Positions 48,246 to 60,592 of a stretch of DNA of 64,000 nt are shown here, in pieces; the stretch's first letter is position 1; every line of letters starts with the position of its first letter. The stretch is taken from NCBI GenBank assembly GCA_963277665.1, contig OY728123.1, forward strand, positions 633,080,915 to 633,144,914, read 5' to 3'. The notes under the pieces were generated by a model. That model did not search any database and had not been told where the DNA came from. It saw only the letters and a program-made list of their open reading frames with translations. Origin of the DNA: Viscum album. Taxonomy: Eukaryota; Streptophyta; Magnoliopsida; Santalales; Viscaceae. The position numbers were made by a program, and so were the translations under genes.

Positions 48246-51200
48246 TGTAACCTGAAAATATTATAGAAAATAATTTATTTTTTAGTTTAATTTAATATTT
48301 TTTATATTTTTAATTAGACACAACACTGAGTGTATCTTCAGTTACATGTAATAAAACGTTAATATGAATTGTAATATATTATAAAAATATGAATATATGA
48401 TTGTTTTGACCTAGTAGTGGTAGTTATTTGTTTGAATAATAACATCAAAATTTTGAAAATAGATGTCATACATATTTATATAAAATGAATTAATTATTGA
48501 ATAATTAATTTTAAATATCAATAAAACTAATTTTTAAATAAATGAAATTTTTTTTTTTGAAAAAAAATTGTCTTCTAACAAACACAATATTAGTGAATAT
48601 ATATTTTTAAATTGTAAAATGATTTTAATATAATTTTAATATTATATATTAAATATTTTTAATAGTCACCTTATGGTGTTTCTACAAAAGGGACAATAAT
48701 AAATACGATTTTCGGATTAAAACCTCCGTTTTTCAAAAAAGTACTTTCGTCACCCTTTTTGAAATTATTTTAGTAGTAAAATTTGAAAAATATTTTTAAA
48801 TAAAAAATTTAATTTTTGAATCCTATTTTAAAAATTATTTATTATTAATTCATGATAATTTTAGGAGAAGAGTATTTTTTTGATGAACAATGAAAATACC
48901 GGTCCTTATTATGAATTTTTATTTATTTTAATGCTTTTAAATACCTTCAAATATTTTAAATATAGTTTTAAAAGGAAAAAAGTATCAATAATATTTCTAT
49001 TAATCCAATTTAGTTCATTGTAACCAATTGAATAATTTATTTTAATATAAAAAACATTTAAACTTTTGAAAATTTTGTTTTAAAAAAAAGATTCTCATCA
49101 TATCTATAAGATTAGTTTAATTTTTATTTGTCCTCTTATGTGAATTGAAATTGAAAAAATGGATGTTATATTTGGATATACAATAATTTATATTTTCTAA
49201 TTTGTTTAACATATTTTTTCCAAAAAATCAATAGTACAAGTAGTTATAATTATTTACTATTGTTAAGGTATACATGTGCATTCAGGGGGTGGGTTAAAAT
49301 AAAAAAGATAAGGATAAAAAATGACACCAAACATGTACAAAACACAATACATTGATTTATTTAGACCTTATATATTTTAGGTTCTATAATAGAAAATTCT
49401 TTATATCCCTTTATAATGTTAAAAATTTGGGCAAAAAAATTTATTTTCAAAAATTAGAAGAGTTCAACTCACCTTAGTTATTAAGGCTAACCCTCCCCTC
49501 TCATCAGGATACATAAAATCCACTTCTCCCTAGAAACATCCAATAATATTTATAAAATACCACAAATAATCATATATTCCTTATTTTTTTCATAAATTCA
49601 ACATAATAATAAGATTTGAGAAATCGAACAGATGTTGTTTGAAAAATAGGTTACATCCTAAACCGAGTGATTTTTTATTACAATTTTCACCCAATTGAAT
49701 TACTGTTGAAAAATTATTTTAATGTATCCTATATAAATTAAATATATTTAGATATAATTTTTTAATGTAAGATATGAAATAGTTTTACTCTTTCAACAAA
49801 TGGGTTATGAAATCATCATTCACCATTACGATAGACTCTCCCTTCGCGAACCAATGTTATACGTTTCATGTAACCACATCTCATGTATGGATATAATAAT
49901 GTATTTATTATACATACACACACACACACACACACACACAGATATATATATATATATTATTTTTTATATTTTAAGTATTATGTAGTAATTATATCCTATT
50001 TTTCGTCCTACCTTCTATTATGTGGAACATGATGATGTCGTTACTGTGTAAGGTGAAGTATTGCCTCATGAAGCGATGTGATTTTTTATCATTATACATA
50101 GAAGATAATAGGTGTGGTTCTAATTAAAATATTTGATATATATGGAACAAAAATTATCCATGTATGGAAATATATTAATTAAATTTATTTCATTGTCTCC
50201 TCCTGGAAAATGGAAACAAAATTCAATCAAATATAAGGGCTACCATTTCCATGAATGATATATATTTTTTCGATATAAAAATTTAATACATAACTATAAA
50301 TTCATGTTTAATTGATATAAATTATATTTATATCATGGATAAAACTATTTATTTTATTTAACCATGATCAATATATGATGAAAAAAAATCCAATCATACA
50401 TGAAAGACAAAGTAGTTATTGCCTAAAAACATCATTTTCCTAGAATTGATAATTAATGGGTAATGAAAGGTCATAAGTAAATCATATATAGTGTTATATA
50501 TAAATGGTTTATTAATAGCTTTATAGTGATCAAATATTTACTATAAAGAAGTTTCAAATATTTATAAAGGATTTCGAGACTTATGGTAATAGATTTCCAT
50601 CTCACATTTATTTTATATGAGACACATCCTATATTCCCCACTTATTTTTTATATGGGGTATATACATAACATGAATTTATTTTGTGATGATTAAATAGAA
50701 AATTATGTGGATTTACATATCCATTATAGGATATCTCTTTCATGGGTATTAGAGTAAATAAGTTACAAATTTGGTAATTCTTGTACGATATAATCTCATC
50801 ATTTATAAATATTATTTATGTTTATACTTTTGATGGTGAAATATTGTGATCCATATCTCACAAAACTCATGAAGTTTATTATTATATGGTCATGTAATGA
50901 GAATACATGGTATTCCTTCATTTCCATCACTTTATATAATCCATAGTTCAAAATAATGTTTTTATCAAAAGTCACCATTATTTGTTTCATTGAAAAATCC
51001 ATTTTCATCAAAAACTATGTTTCCTAAAGATGTTTAAAAAAGTGTTTTTAAAATTCATATAATTATTTATTGAGGACATTTGAACCCATGATTTAATTTT
51101 CATAAAAAAATTTCTAAAGGAATATTCATGTCATTTTCCCAACAATTCTCATTGTATTCTACCAAAATAGAGGAAGGAATCATTACATTAACATGTAAAA

Positions 51201-52460
51201 CATGAATGTTATTTTCCGCCATCATGACCAGTATATTTGTATAAGTATTATTTTATATTTTCGAATGTTATTTCTTAAGAAATTTATTCTCAAAATGTTA
51301 TATGTTTTAAAATAAATTATTCATTTTGGATAAAATATATTACATAAAACCGTTTTTATTGAAATTTAAAAATTACTTTATATGATTACAAGGTTATTGA
51401 AAATAATTTTTTTTATTTTCTAATTTTTTTTACTGTGGAATGAATATAATCCTTAGGAAATTTTATAATTTATGTTCATATATCATCATTCATCTATGAT
51501 TAAATCCTTTAATGTTATTATTTACTAGGGATAAGATTGAATGATATTATCCATATTCATTTTTGGGAAAATTATTATTTATATTGATTAAATGTTTATG
51601 AAACCCATCTATTTTTCATGGGTTGTGATATGGTCAATCGATAATGTATTTAGGGAACCTATTTTACTTATAAGGGTTATAATTGGATGAAATGTTTAAT
51701 GGGTTGGGATATTTTTTCACACATAATTATGGGTTTCATTTTGAGTTGGGGGACTTATATATCTGTTCTATGCATATGTTAATTATTTATATATCATGAG
51801 ATAACATGGGGATAAATATTATTGAGATTTACCTACTATGGAAAATATGTCCCTCTATATACACTATTTAAAATACGATTTGTCATATCCACAATGAGAG
51901 TTAGGTGTAACATCTAAATCCACTAGTTTTATAGTATTAGTAGATATCATTGACATTTGAATTATTTTTTATATTTATTATGGTTCTAAAATTTTAAGAA
52001 ATTATGTTAGTGTTAATGATTCAATTCTGATGACATAACTCTCTTACGGGCCATGCTTTTTGAAAAGATAATGTTTTATTCCATGAATAATATTTATTAT
52101 CTAAGAATGGTTGGGTATGAATTTCTTCTGTTGTGTTCCTAATCACATACCCTTGTGATTATCTTATAATTTCATATGTTCATAGATTTATATCTTCATT
52201 GTTTAATGTTACTGAACATTTAAGATAAACCATTCTTATGATTCCTTCCATAGGTTATGAAGAATTTTTTGGGAAGGGAGTTCATAAAATTATTATTATG
52301 TCATTGGATCATTATGGGAGATGATGAAGAGTTTTTATGAAATAACAATATTGAGTTTCTAGTATCTAATGACAAGAAATTATAACAGTCACATAACATA
52401 TATTTAGGAAGTTTATTTAATATTCTTCTAAAAGATGTAATATTTATATATAAAATGTCA
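48246..52460 (+). repeat. E3 3' LTR (about 4.2 kb)
   Basis: Partner of 40980-45740. Starts TGTAACCTG after a weak purine stretch (aaggttgtagaa) that may be the polypurine tract remnant, and ends ATGTCA at 52460. It includes an AC/AT microsatellite absent from the partner. Confidence 0.75.
49916..49957. repeat. Compound microsatellite (AC)n then (AT)n
   Basis: About 12 AC units (49916-49940), a single G, then about 8 AT units. It lies in the E3 right LTR where the left LTR has no such run, so it grew after insertion. Confidence 0.95.
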
Positions 52461-53487
52461 GGATTCTATTTTCCCCACCCATATCCAATGTAAAAAGTTT
52501 AGAACATTTTTTGAGAACCAATAACTCAACCATTTTTTTAGTGTTGATGGTAAACCTCTATTCAAGAAGGTAATAGGTCCATCTCTTTAGAAAATGAATC
52601 ACCTATATAAGTTTCGGATCATTTGTGCAAATGTTCTTCTGGTAAAGTAAAATATTTATCATACATAGAAATATAATATATTAAGATTAGTATTAAATAC
52701 ATTAAACACAGACTTAATATATTATCATAGAGGTATAACACATTTGGAAACATGGACACATAAAAAACTGGTCTATAAATGAGCTTCATAATCTCAAAAT
52801 ATATTATTCATAACTTGAACCCTTCGTCGAAATATCATACATAATAACTTTCAATATAACCACAAGAATTAAAAAAAAAAATTGTGTAAAAAGATGTTCA
52901 ATTCGGTTAAATAACTAAGGTATCAACATATAATGGGTATAGGGCTATGTAAAGATGAGAATAATGTTCTTAAACTATACTTCACATATCATAGATATTA
53001 TACCTAGTTTATGAAATAAATCATAGTTTTTTATATGACATGAAACATAATGGAATTAATAAACATGAACCATGAGATAAAAAATCTAGAATAAGAAGAA
53101 GATTTTTGGAATACACATAAGTGGATAATATAATTTTCTTAGTAGTTCAAGGCTCATTTCCAAGACTATCCATGTTGATTGGATTAACTCTCATAAACAT
53201 CATAGTATTCAAGGTTGAATAACATGACTATCATTGTGAATATACTCCCTTACCAGAATTGGTTCACTCCCCTTTTTAGTCATCTTTATCTCATGAGATA
53301 TGATTATTTACCCAGTTCATTAGTTGTAGATATAGGTCCCACCCATAATGTAATGAAAATCATACTAGTTTTTACCACAAGATAATTAAGCATTAATCAT
53401 ATTATAAACATTTAAATGAAATGGATTTCCTAATCATTTTATCAAAACATAACCTATGGGAAAAAATTAGGTTTCATAATCATTACA
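52461..53487. other. Unassigned stretch between E3 and E4
   Basis: Nothing recognised. If E3 inserted into E5, the missing E5 RT and RNase H should be here on the minus strand, but I could not read them. Confidence 0.4.
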
Positions 53488-55833
53488 GGTAACATCCTAT
53501 TACCCTCTTTCAATTATTTCCCATATCTTTTCAACCATTAAGCTTGAATTGGGTGTATTTTGGTATTCCCAAAGGTAGAGAACATATTATTAGAAAAATT
53601 ACCTAATGTTTGGGGAAGTATTTTTTTAATTAATTGATTATGGGAATAAATGTGTTAATGTATTTGAGGGGTTTTCCCTAAGGATGGTGAACACCTGAGA
53701 GTGTTTTGGCTTTTTGTATAAGAATTCGGATTTTCTAATGTGTTACCTAAAATTACATGGTGTGAAAGTTAGTTATACGACATTTATATGGTCTCCATAA
53801 ATAATTCGCGAACCATGTATAAAGCGTTATAGGAGTTCAACACTTTTAATATTTATAAAATTATTATGTTAAAATATCATGTATTAATTAAAATGTGGAT
53901 GTGTTTTTTTGTACATGAGCACTTTTGATTATTAGATGTGTAAATGGGTTACATTCTATGTAACTATCAATAGATATTATTTTAGGGTGATTCCTCTATA
54001 TATTTTTCATTCATTCATCCATAGATTTCCTTGATATTGACCTAGAGCCCTTATCTAGAGATTTTTTGGGCCTCTTTTCTATACATATTCGTCCATTTGG
54101 TGTGTGATCACCATTGTATAAGGATTATATCTTTGGGAGAGTATAAATTTTTTATTATAATTTAATTTGATCATGGTAGAAAAATTTCATTGTGTTTTCA
54201 TATCCCTTACCACGTTGTGATGTTTCATTATCCTTATCTCTAGATCTATATTTTGATTTCGTCCTAGGGGCCATTTACTTGCTTGTTGGGGTTAGGTGAG
54301 TGTATGTTCTTGAGTTATCTGTTGTTTCCTCTTTTACACTGACCATATTAATATTTCAATCAAACATGAGATTTTTATATTGGTTATATGGCCACCCTTG
54401 TCATTGTCTGTTTCATCTGTGTGGTGTAATCCATTACAAGCATGTAAAACCTATGTTTTTAGGTTGGTGGGTCCATATCTATCAAATTTTGGAGAATTTT
54501 ATTGAATATATTTAGATAAATTGATTTAATAAATAATATTGAATGATACGGATTAATATGAATGATTTTTTTTTTTGTATGTGGAACTGGGATTTTATAA
54601 AACATGATTTCCTCTGGTTTTTGTGAATCAATTGTGTTTTAAAAGAAGTGTGAAAGGGCTTTGTGAAATGGTTTCAATGAATGAAATTATTAAATGGTTT
54701 GATTAATTGATTTGTAAATTATATAGAAAGGGAATCCATTGGTACTTAGGTTGATGGTATAGTAATAGGTCGTGTACACTATTGAGGGGGTTTTCTCATA
54801 GGGCTTTCCTCTATTGTGTTGGATTATTGTTCTATAGACTTGTTAGTCCGGTATAGAGTTTATGTTTCTTGTTTGTTTATATTATCTATAGACTCATTGA
54901 ATATGTCTATTATGTTGATAAATAAATGATTTTTTGAATTAGGTGTGAGGATCCTTGATATTATGAATGTGTGTGATCCTTGGCATGATATGAAATATTC
55001 ATCCTTGCCAATATAAAAGACTTTAGGGTTGTTGTTATTTGGTTATATTTCTATAGATTTGATATTATATTTTATGAATTCTTGGGTTTTTTTTGAAATG
55101 ATATAACTTTTGTGATATATGGATATAAGATTATTTGAAATAGATTTACCGATTTTATTGAAAGTTTTGGAAAATAGGGAAATTAAATTTTTTTGCATGA
55201 CGTTTATTTAAAGAAAACTATACTATTATCATGATATTTTTAAAGTTTATCTTTATTTGAATATTTTTTAGAGACTCAATGTGTAACACCTGATTGATAC
55301 CCTGTAGATCATGTTAGCTTACACCTTACATACCCCTTTGATAATGAATATATCTTTATATTTATTTAGATGCAGGGAATGAAAATACACCACAGTGAGG
55401 CTATGATATTTTTGTCTGTTGAAATGGGTAGTTGGTGTTGAGATGATAGGATTATAACCATGAAATGAAATGGATTATTAGGTTATTATGTTTTATTATT
55501 TATTTATGGATGTACATGAAAATTTATAATGTTTCTATATTTGGGCTATTTGGTTTTTTATATTTGGTTTTTTATTGTGGAATATATTTATCTTTTTCAC
55601 TATTGTCTTGTTTGTATATACGTTCCATGTTTTGAATTCATGTAGGGAGAAATCATGCCCCTTAATTTTTCATTGATTCAAAGGATCCGGTCATCAACCC
55701 ATGGGGATCAGGTATTACCTACAAGTTTGTGATGGACCTATACTGGTAAGAGTTTGATAAGGAATTTGGGTCATTTTATTATATTTTTATATCTAATGTT
55801 GTATGTCCACAAGAATCGTTGTCTTGGGACACC
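53488..55833 (+). repeat. E4 5' LTR (approximate ends)
   Basis: The start is placed at ggtaacatcc (for TGTAACA...), the end just before a PBS-like tggtaaaataa at 55834-55844 (7 of 11 matches to the iMet PBS, weak). It aligns in order with 60593-62930. Confidence 0.65.
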
Positions 55834-56339
55834 TGGTAAAATAAATATAGGATTTTTAGCACATGAGCGGTATATTACAATGATTTCCTAGTGAGCTATT
55901 TCAATAATGATAGTCAAATTATCATTGGATGTTGGGATGTGTTTCTCCACTATTTTGTTATTAATGATATCATCAGTTTTTTCTTAATGGTATTTTAGTA
56001 TAACTATGATTTTTCTATTTTCATGCCATTTTAATTTTTTAATGTTCATTATTATTCCTCCAAGATGTGTTTTGTGAGTTCATTGGTATGGTTCAGCTGA
56101 TAAACCTCAAGGGAATACTAAAATAGATCATATGTTTATTGTGGATATTTTATGGGATGCTCTCACTACGGATCGGGATGATCATAAATAATTTAATGTA
56201 GTTATTTAGGTATAGCCATGATATGTAAGAGAAGGAGATCGATCATGGTATTTATTTTATGAGAACCCACTATTATTCAATGTTACAATTGAACCAAAAT
56301 AGGAAGAAGGCTTGATTGAAAATAATAATCAAATATTTG

Positions 56340-57123
56340 ACTTTATAGATACACCATAGAGAGCTTAGGTGAAATTACAATCCTACAGACATGAGGGTCC
56401 TAGAAATAGATGGTGGGAACCCATGGTTTAAGTGGATAAGAATGTGGGAATGGATTGGAAGAGTTTGGAGACTTTATTATTCTATTAGTTATATCTAAAT
56501 TCACTGTTTATGGAAAAGACATTGTAATTACACTATTTGTAGCAGAGAGAGGGTTCAATGTAAGATTTTAGTAGTTAGTTTACAGAGATTGTTCATTTTT
56601 TCGCCACAGGTGTTGATGAATGACTAGTTGAAAACTCAGAAGTACCTGTAGTGTTTGATAATGGATATCAAATATCATGTAAATATAATGAATCTTTCTA
56701 ACTATGTAATGATATTGGATTAGGAGTTGATGGAAAAACTAAATACATAAGTAATGGATGGAATTGTTCCCCTTCTCTTCCTCCAAGTGGAATATTTAGT
56801 TTAACAGCAGTGAAAAAGGAAATATATATTTAATATTGCATTATATTATGTGGTAGTACATGGAAGAATGACTCTTAGATACCTCCATTTCACTATGTGG
56901 TGTTCCTATTACTTGATATTATTGTGGAATGTTCCGACACACCAGATGTTCTTGTCATCCACCTATAATGATATTTAACATTTGTGGATTTGAGGGTCAT
57001 TTGCATGGATTCCATCAGGATATGTCTACACATCGATATGGTCTGGGATCATCTCCTACAGGGTTCATTACAGTGAAGTTAGATACTTCAAAGACTAAAG
57101 GGATCAAGACCTCATCATTATGA
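56340..57123 (+). pseudogene. E4 gag relic
   Basis: KLQSYRHEGPRNRWWEPMV near 56370-56425 fits the ...L.GEA..WW capsid motif. MDWKSLETLLFY then EKTL*LHYL*QREGSM at about 56450-56560 fits the W..F...F...Y.P...R..K...F..LKQG.M segment, and FTEIVHFFATGVDE follows as the E..F..L.RFAP counterpart. FNICGFEGHLHGFHQDM at about 56969-57020 looks like a CCHC knuckle (C.YCG..GH....C) with outer Cys lost. Several stops and frame changes. The gag start was not determined; by spacing it should lie near 56080. Confidence 0.7.
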
Positions 57124-57389
57124 ATGAGGAAACATCACGTAGTAGATGAGTTTATAGTGGAGTATCTGTGGGTCCACTAACATTTTGAGGAACAATATTT
57201 ATTTAATCATTGATATTCATTTATTTAATTGATATCAATGATTCCAACTTATTTATATCTAGAAGTTTTATTATATTATTAATTTTACAGTGGATCTCAT
57301 GTACATATGTATATAGTAAGAGACACCACATAAGAAGTGGAATTATCATGTTTTTTGGTGACCTACGTGTGCGCTATTGATTACTCTGG

Positions 57390-57780
57390 AAATATTATTC
57401 TGGGATTTCCTTGTTCTCAATCTAGATATATTCAAAATCATCATTAGGATTGACTAGATTTTTTTCATTATCCTAAGGATTATTGTTTTCATTAGAATAA
57501 ATTGTTTCTTATGGAATATGGAATTTAACATGTGTTTCAGGGAGAGTTTTATTCGAGGTCTGTTTTTGAATGAACTTCCCACCTATAGATCAAGAGTTCT
57601 TTATCCACTATAGTAGTTGTTTCTGATAAAATTTCTTCTATTAATGATATTCCATCCATTTTTTGGGGATTACCTGAGTTTTTTCTAGGTCAACTATTTA
57701 GCTTCCTTCCTGAGAGTTATATAGTTTACTCTATTGAACTAGTTCTACATATGTATATAATATTATAACATATTATCATA
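57390..57780 (+). pseudogene. E4 protease C-terminal part and RT leader
   Basis: FLVLNLDIFKIIIRID*IFF at about 57400-57460 corresponds to DLIVLDM.DFDVILGMDWL of gypsy proteases. DKISSINDIPSIFWGLPEFF and IVYSIEL near 57625-57740 correspond to the VP.V.EFPDVFPEELPGLPP...IEFSIEL stretch before RT. The active-site part was not found. Confidence 0.65.
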
Positions 57781-58565
57781 TGGAACCGGTGGAATTAAAT
57801 GTTGTTTATATTTATTTGGATGATCTTGTGGTGAAGGACTCTGTTCTCCATAGTGTTTCACATTATGTTTCCATGATACTTTTATCCAAGAATGTACATG
57901 GACTACATCTTTTTTTTTTGGATAACCAGATACCGAAATGTAAAAAATTTAATAACCCCATCATTTCCCAAATTTAGTCCTTTTTTTATTAGTTAATAGT
58001 TGAAAAGTGGTTTTTAGTATTGATCAGTTGATATTGTTATCCCCAACATAGGTTTTAGGAATATGATATACTAAATATAACCTTGAATAGAGTGCGTGGA
58101 CATTAATATTATATTCTGACATGTTTTGGTGCAAAAAATTACATTTCAATTCTCATGGATTTGACAAATCATATATTCCCTCAGTATGTCAACAAATTAG
58201 TTGTAGTGTTAGTGGATGATGTTTTGGTATATTTTAGATCTGAGCATGATAATGAACACTATATGAGTTTGTCTTTGGTAATCCTATATTGTCACTATAT
58301 TTTTATAATGCTTTTGAAATTATATTTTTGGATCCAAGAAGTGAATTTCATTGGTAATATGATTTTTTATCATGGATTATCAGTTGATCCTTTGAATTTA
58401 AAGGAATTATTTTCATCAGAAGATCTTTGGATTTTCATTGATATTTATTATTTCCTTGGACATTCTAGATACTATCAAAAGAGCATCAAGGAATTCTCTA
58501 ATTTTGAATCACCCTTGATTTATTTTACTAGGAAGGAGGTGAAATATATATTTGATATTATTTAA
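57780..58565 (+). pseudogene. E4 reverse transcriptase relic
   Basis: MEPVELNVVYIYLDDLVVKD then SVLHSVSHYVSMILLSKN fits [28 protein letters not shown]. From 58155 a 136-codon frame reads MDLTNHIFPQYVNKLVVVLV then DDVLVYFRSEHDNEHYMSLS: the catalytic pair is present as VLVDDVLVY. LYFWIQEVNFIGNMI and LSVDPLN continue as CEFWL.EV.FLGH.IS..GISVDP, and FLGHSRYYQKSIKEFSNFES as FLGLAGYYRRFI..FS. The stretch 57960-58150 between has stops. This is the best-preserved part of E4. Confidence 0.88.
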
Positions 58566-59100
58566 AAGTTTTCATTCAACTTGTTGAAAACTATTATAAC
58601 ATCAAATCCTATTCTTATCTTATATGAGCTTGTAGGGTGTATGTGGTTTGCTATAATTTTTCTAGCACTGTTTTGGGTTGTGTTCTCAAGGAGGATTATC
58701 ATGTGTGTTGTAGAATTCATTTCATCATTGACAACATGAGAAGAATTACACCAATCTTGATGTAGAGATTTACACAATCTCCATGGGAGTATGTTTTGGA
58801 AGCATTATCTATTACTATAATGGTTCGAATTCATTTATGACCATATGAGTTTCAGTTATATATTTTCTTCAAAATAATTGATTCAAAGAAAGAGATGTAG
58901 GTTGTAATTATTTTAGATGTTTTAATTTGTTATCAACTTCACCCTATGGAAGTGGAATTTATTTTCTAAAGATCTTAGTATGAAATTATTTTAAAAACTA
59001 TTTAGGAATCCTTGTAAAAAATAGAAACTTATGGGGTTTTTTAGTGGCATCTAGATTCTGAGGAGGATGTTTGTGGAATTATTTTTCTAGTGATTTTTTT
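58566..59100 (+). pseudogene. E4 RNase H relic
   Basis: IITSNPILIL at about 58590-58620 fits L..APIL.LP. EKNYTNLDVEIYTISMGV at about 58738-58795 fits the [16 protein letters not shown] motif with the catalytic Glu kept. The first Asp region (YCDAS..GLG) is only visible as a shifted, altered stretch near 58650-58690. The third motif (YTDHKSL) was not found. Confidence 0.65.
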
Positions 59101-59279
59101 TCATCATATTTAGTTGAATTTATTTCATAGAGTCAACAATATCGCATTGAGATTAGAGGAATTTCAGGAACCCTATATGATAGGGAGGCCATTTTTGGTA
59201 GGTCTCCCTATTTAAATGGTAGTATCTGTTTTTGGGGATAGTTTTTTCATCCCTGAATTTGTAAGGATATAATTTTTGT

Positions 59280-60264
59280 ACTGTCATAGTTCATAATGGT
59301 TTATTCACTTGTGCATTATAAAGATTTAATATTGCATGGGATGATGACTATGGTGGCTGTATATGAAGGTGGACATTGCTGATTATGTGTCCCACTATTA
59401 TACATTCAAATACTAAAATATTGTGTATATAAATCATTCTATTTTTCCTCAACATCTTTCAATTCATGTTTGGGTATTGTAGGTTTTATCCATGGATCTT
59501 TCAGTTGTATTACCATGAATTTTTTTATAGGGGAATCCAATCTCAATTGGGATTGATAATTTAAAAAATTCATATAATTTAATTATTATTAAGGGGAACC
59601 ACTAAGTTGAAGATCTTGGTAATATGTATATGAATGAAATTTTGAGGATACAAGGGGTTACTTATTCAATTTTTTTAGAAAGTAATCCTTGTTTTTATTT
59701 AATGTTATGAATGAGTCCTTATGAGGTGATGGAAACTCAGGTAAGGTAAAGTAAACATATCATCCGTATATAGACAACCATATTACGCATGCTATTAAAA
59801 TTTGGAATGATTTGATCAATGCATGTGTCTGGGATTTATGTGGACAGTTGTATATCCATCTGGGACATGTTGATTTTTCATCTAAAATATTTTATTATTC
59901 CTTGATTATAATGTATCCAATTGGGGATCAATATGGTTGCCTGTATAGATGACCACTTTATTAAGAAGATGTGGATGAAGCTTCTCTAGTGGGACTATGT
60001 TTAGTTCAGGAGATGACTATGAGGATTTAAGATATACATCCGGGTCTGGTTATAATGCAATTTTGGAATATGTCTTATAAGAATTATCAACATCATACTT
60101 TTGAGTTTTATATAGGTGACTACATTTTCTTGATGTTTTCTCCTCAGTTGGGTCACCACCAACTTTCAAAATATGGTTTTTTGGCTCTGAAATACATTGG
60201 ACTATTTTATGTCATTGAGTATCAGAGGGAGGTTTCTTATCATTTGGAATTATTGGATCAGTAG
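59280..60264 (+). pseudogene. E4 integrase relic
   Basis: KVDIADYVSHYYTFKY at 59366-59415 is the MK.DIA.YVS.C..CQ zinc-finger half with both Cys changed to Tyr or Phe. SMDLSVVLP at about 59490 keeps the first catalytic Asp (SMDFV.GLP). EILRIQGVTYSIF then LESNPCFYLM fits EI.RLHGVP.SI.SDRDP.FTS with the second Asp replaced. YHPYIDNHITHAIKIWNDL near 59757-59815 fits YHPQTDGQSERTIQ.LEDL, the catalytic Glu being Thr. ACVWDLCGQLYIHLGHVDFS follows. The last part, 60055-60264, reads FEFYIGDYIFLMFSPQLG and YIGLFYVI (GPF motif), then VSYHLELLDQ. Confidence 0.82.
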
Positions 60265-60329
60265 TCATGAATTCATGATGTATTACAAATATATAAACAA
60301 ATAAATATCATCCTGACCCCTCTCATTTG

Positions 60330-60450
60330 ACGATTTAGGAGGATACTGAGTTAGAGAGAAATGGATGTATTATTGAGAATATAGTTTAGATCATTGAATT
60401 CTATGTGAATGTATTTCATGGAAGTATATTCTGTTGTCCACATTGTTATG
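60330..60450 (+). pseudogene. E4 chromodomain relic
   Basis: EDTELERNG...ENIV*IIEFYVNVF lines up with the ED.TYEE.PV.I.DR..KVL start of chromovirus chromodomains, directly after the GPF and H.VFHVS region. The later W-R-H and EE.TWE motifs are not clear. Short and decayed, so tentative. Confidence 0.45.
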
Positions 60451-60592
60451 GAATCATATATTAGATTATCATAAGGCTTAGGAGAGCGAGTCATTGATGA
60501 GGGAGTAGTGCCCTCACCTCTTAACTAGAATTAAGTATTCAACATGACATACCAAGGATGGAAGGTCTTTATGTTTGGGATTTGTATCATAT

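Larger units (their letters stand above)
40980..52460 (+). mobile_element. E3: old gypsy element with giant LTRs and a short interior
   Basis: Direct repeats 40980-45740 and 48246-52460 align in order along their length. Anchors are gacttatg at 43287/50578, tgttc-taatcacatac at 45415/52135 and ccttcc..agttatgaagaa at 45524/52244. They start TGCAACACC and TGTAACC and end TGTTA and TGTCA, so the left copy shows degenerate ends. A PBS relic follows the left copy and a gag relic lies inside. The interior is only 2.5 kb, so pol is deleted or was never there. Divergence is so high that this is probably among the oldest insertions here. No target duplication is visible. Confidence 0.75.

Noticed and set aside
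56088..56104. ttggtatggttcagctg as the E4 PBS.
   Set aside because: Poor match after the first seven bases and too close to the expected gag start; the site at 55834 fits the spacing better.
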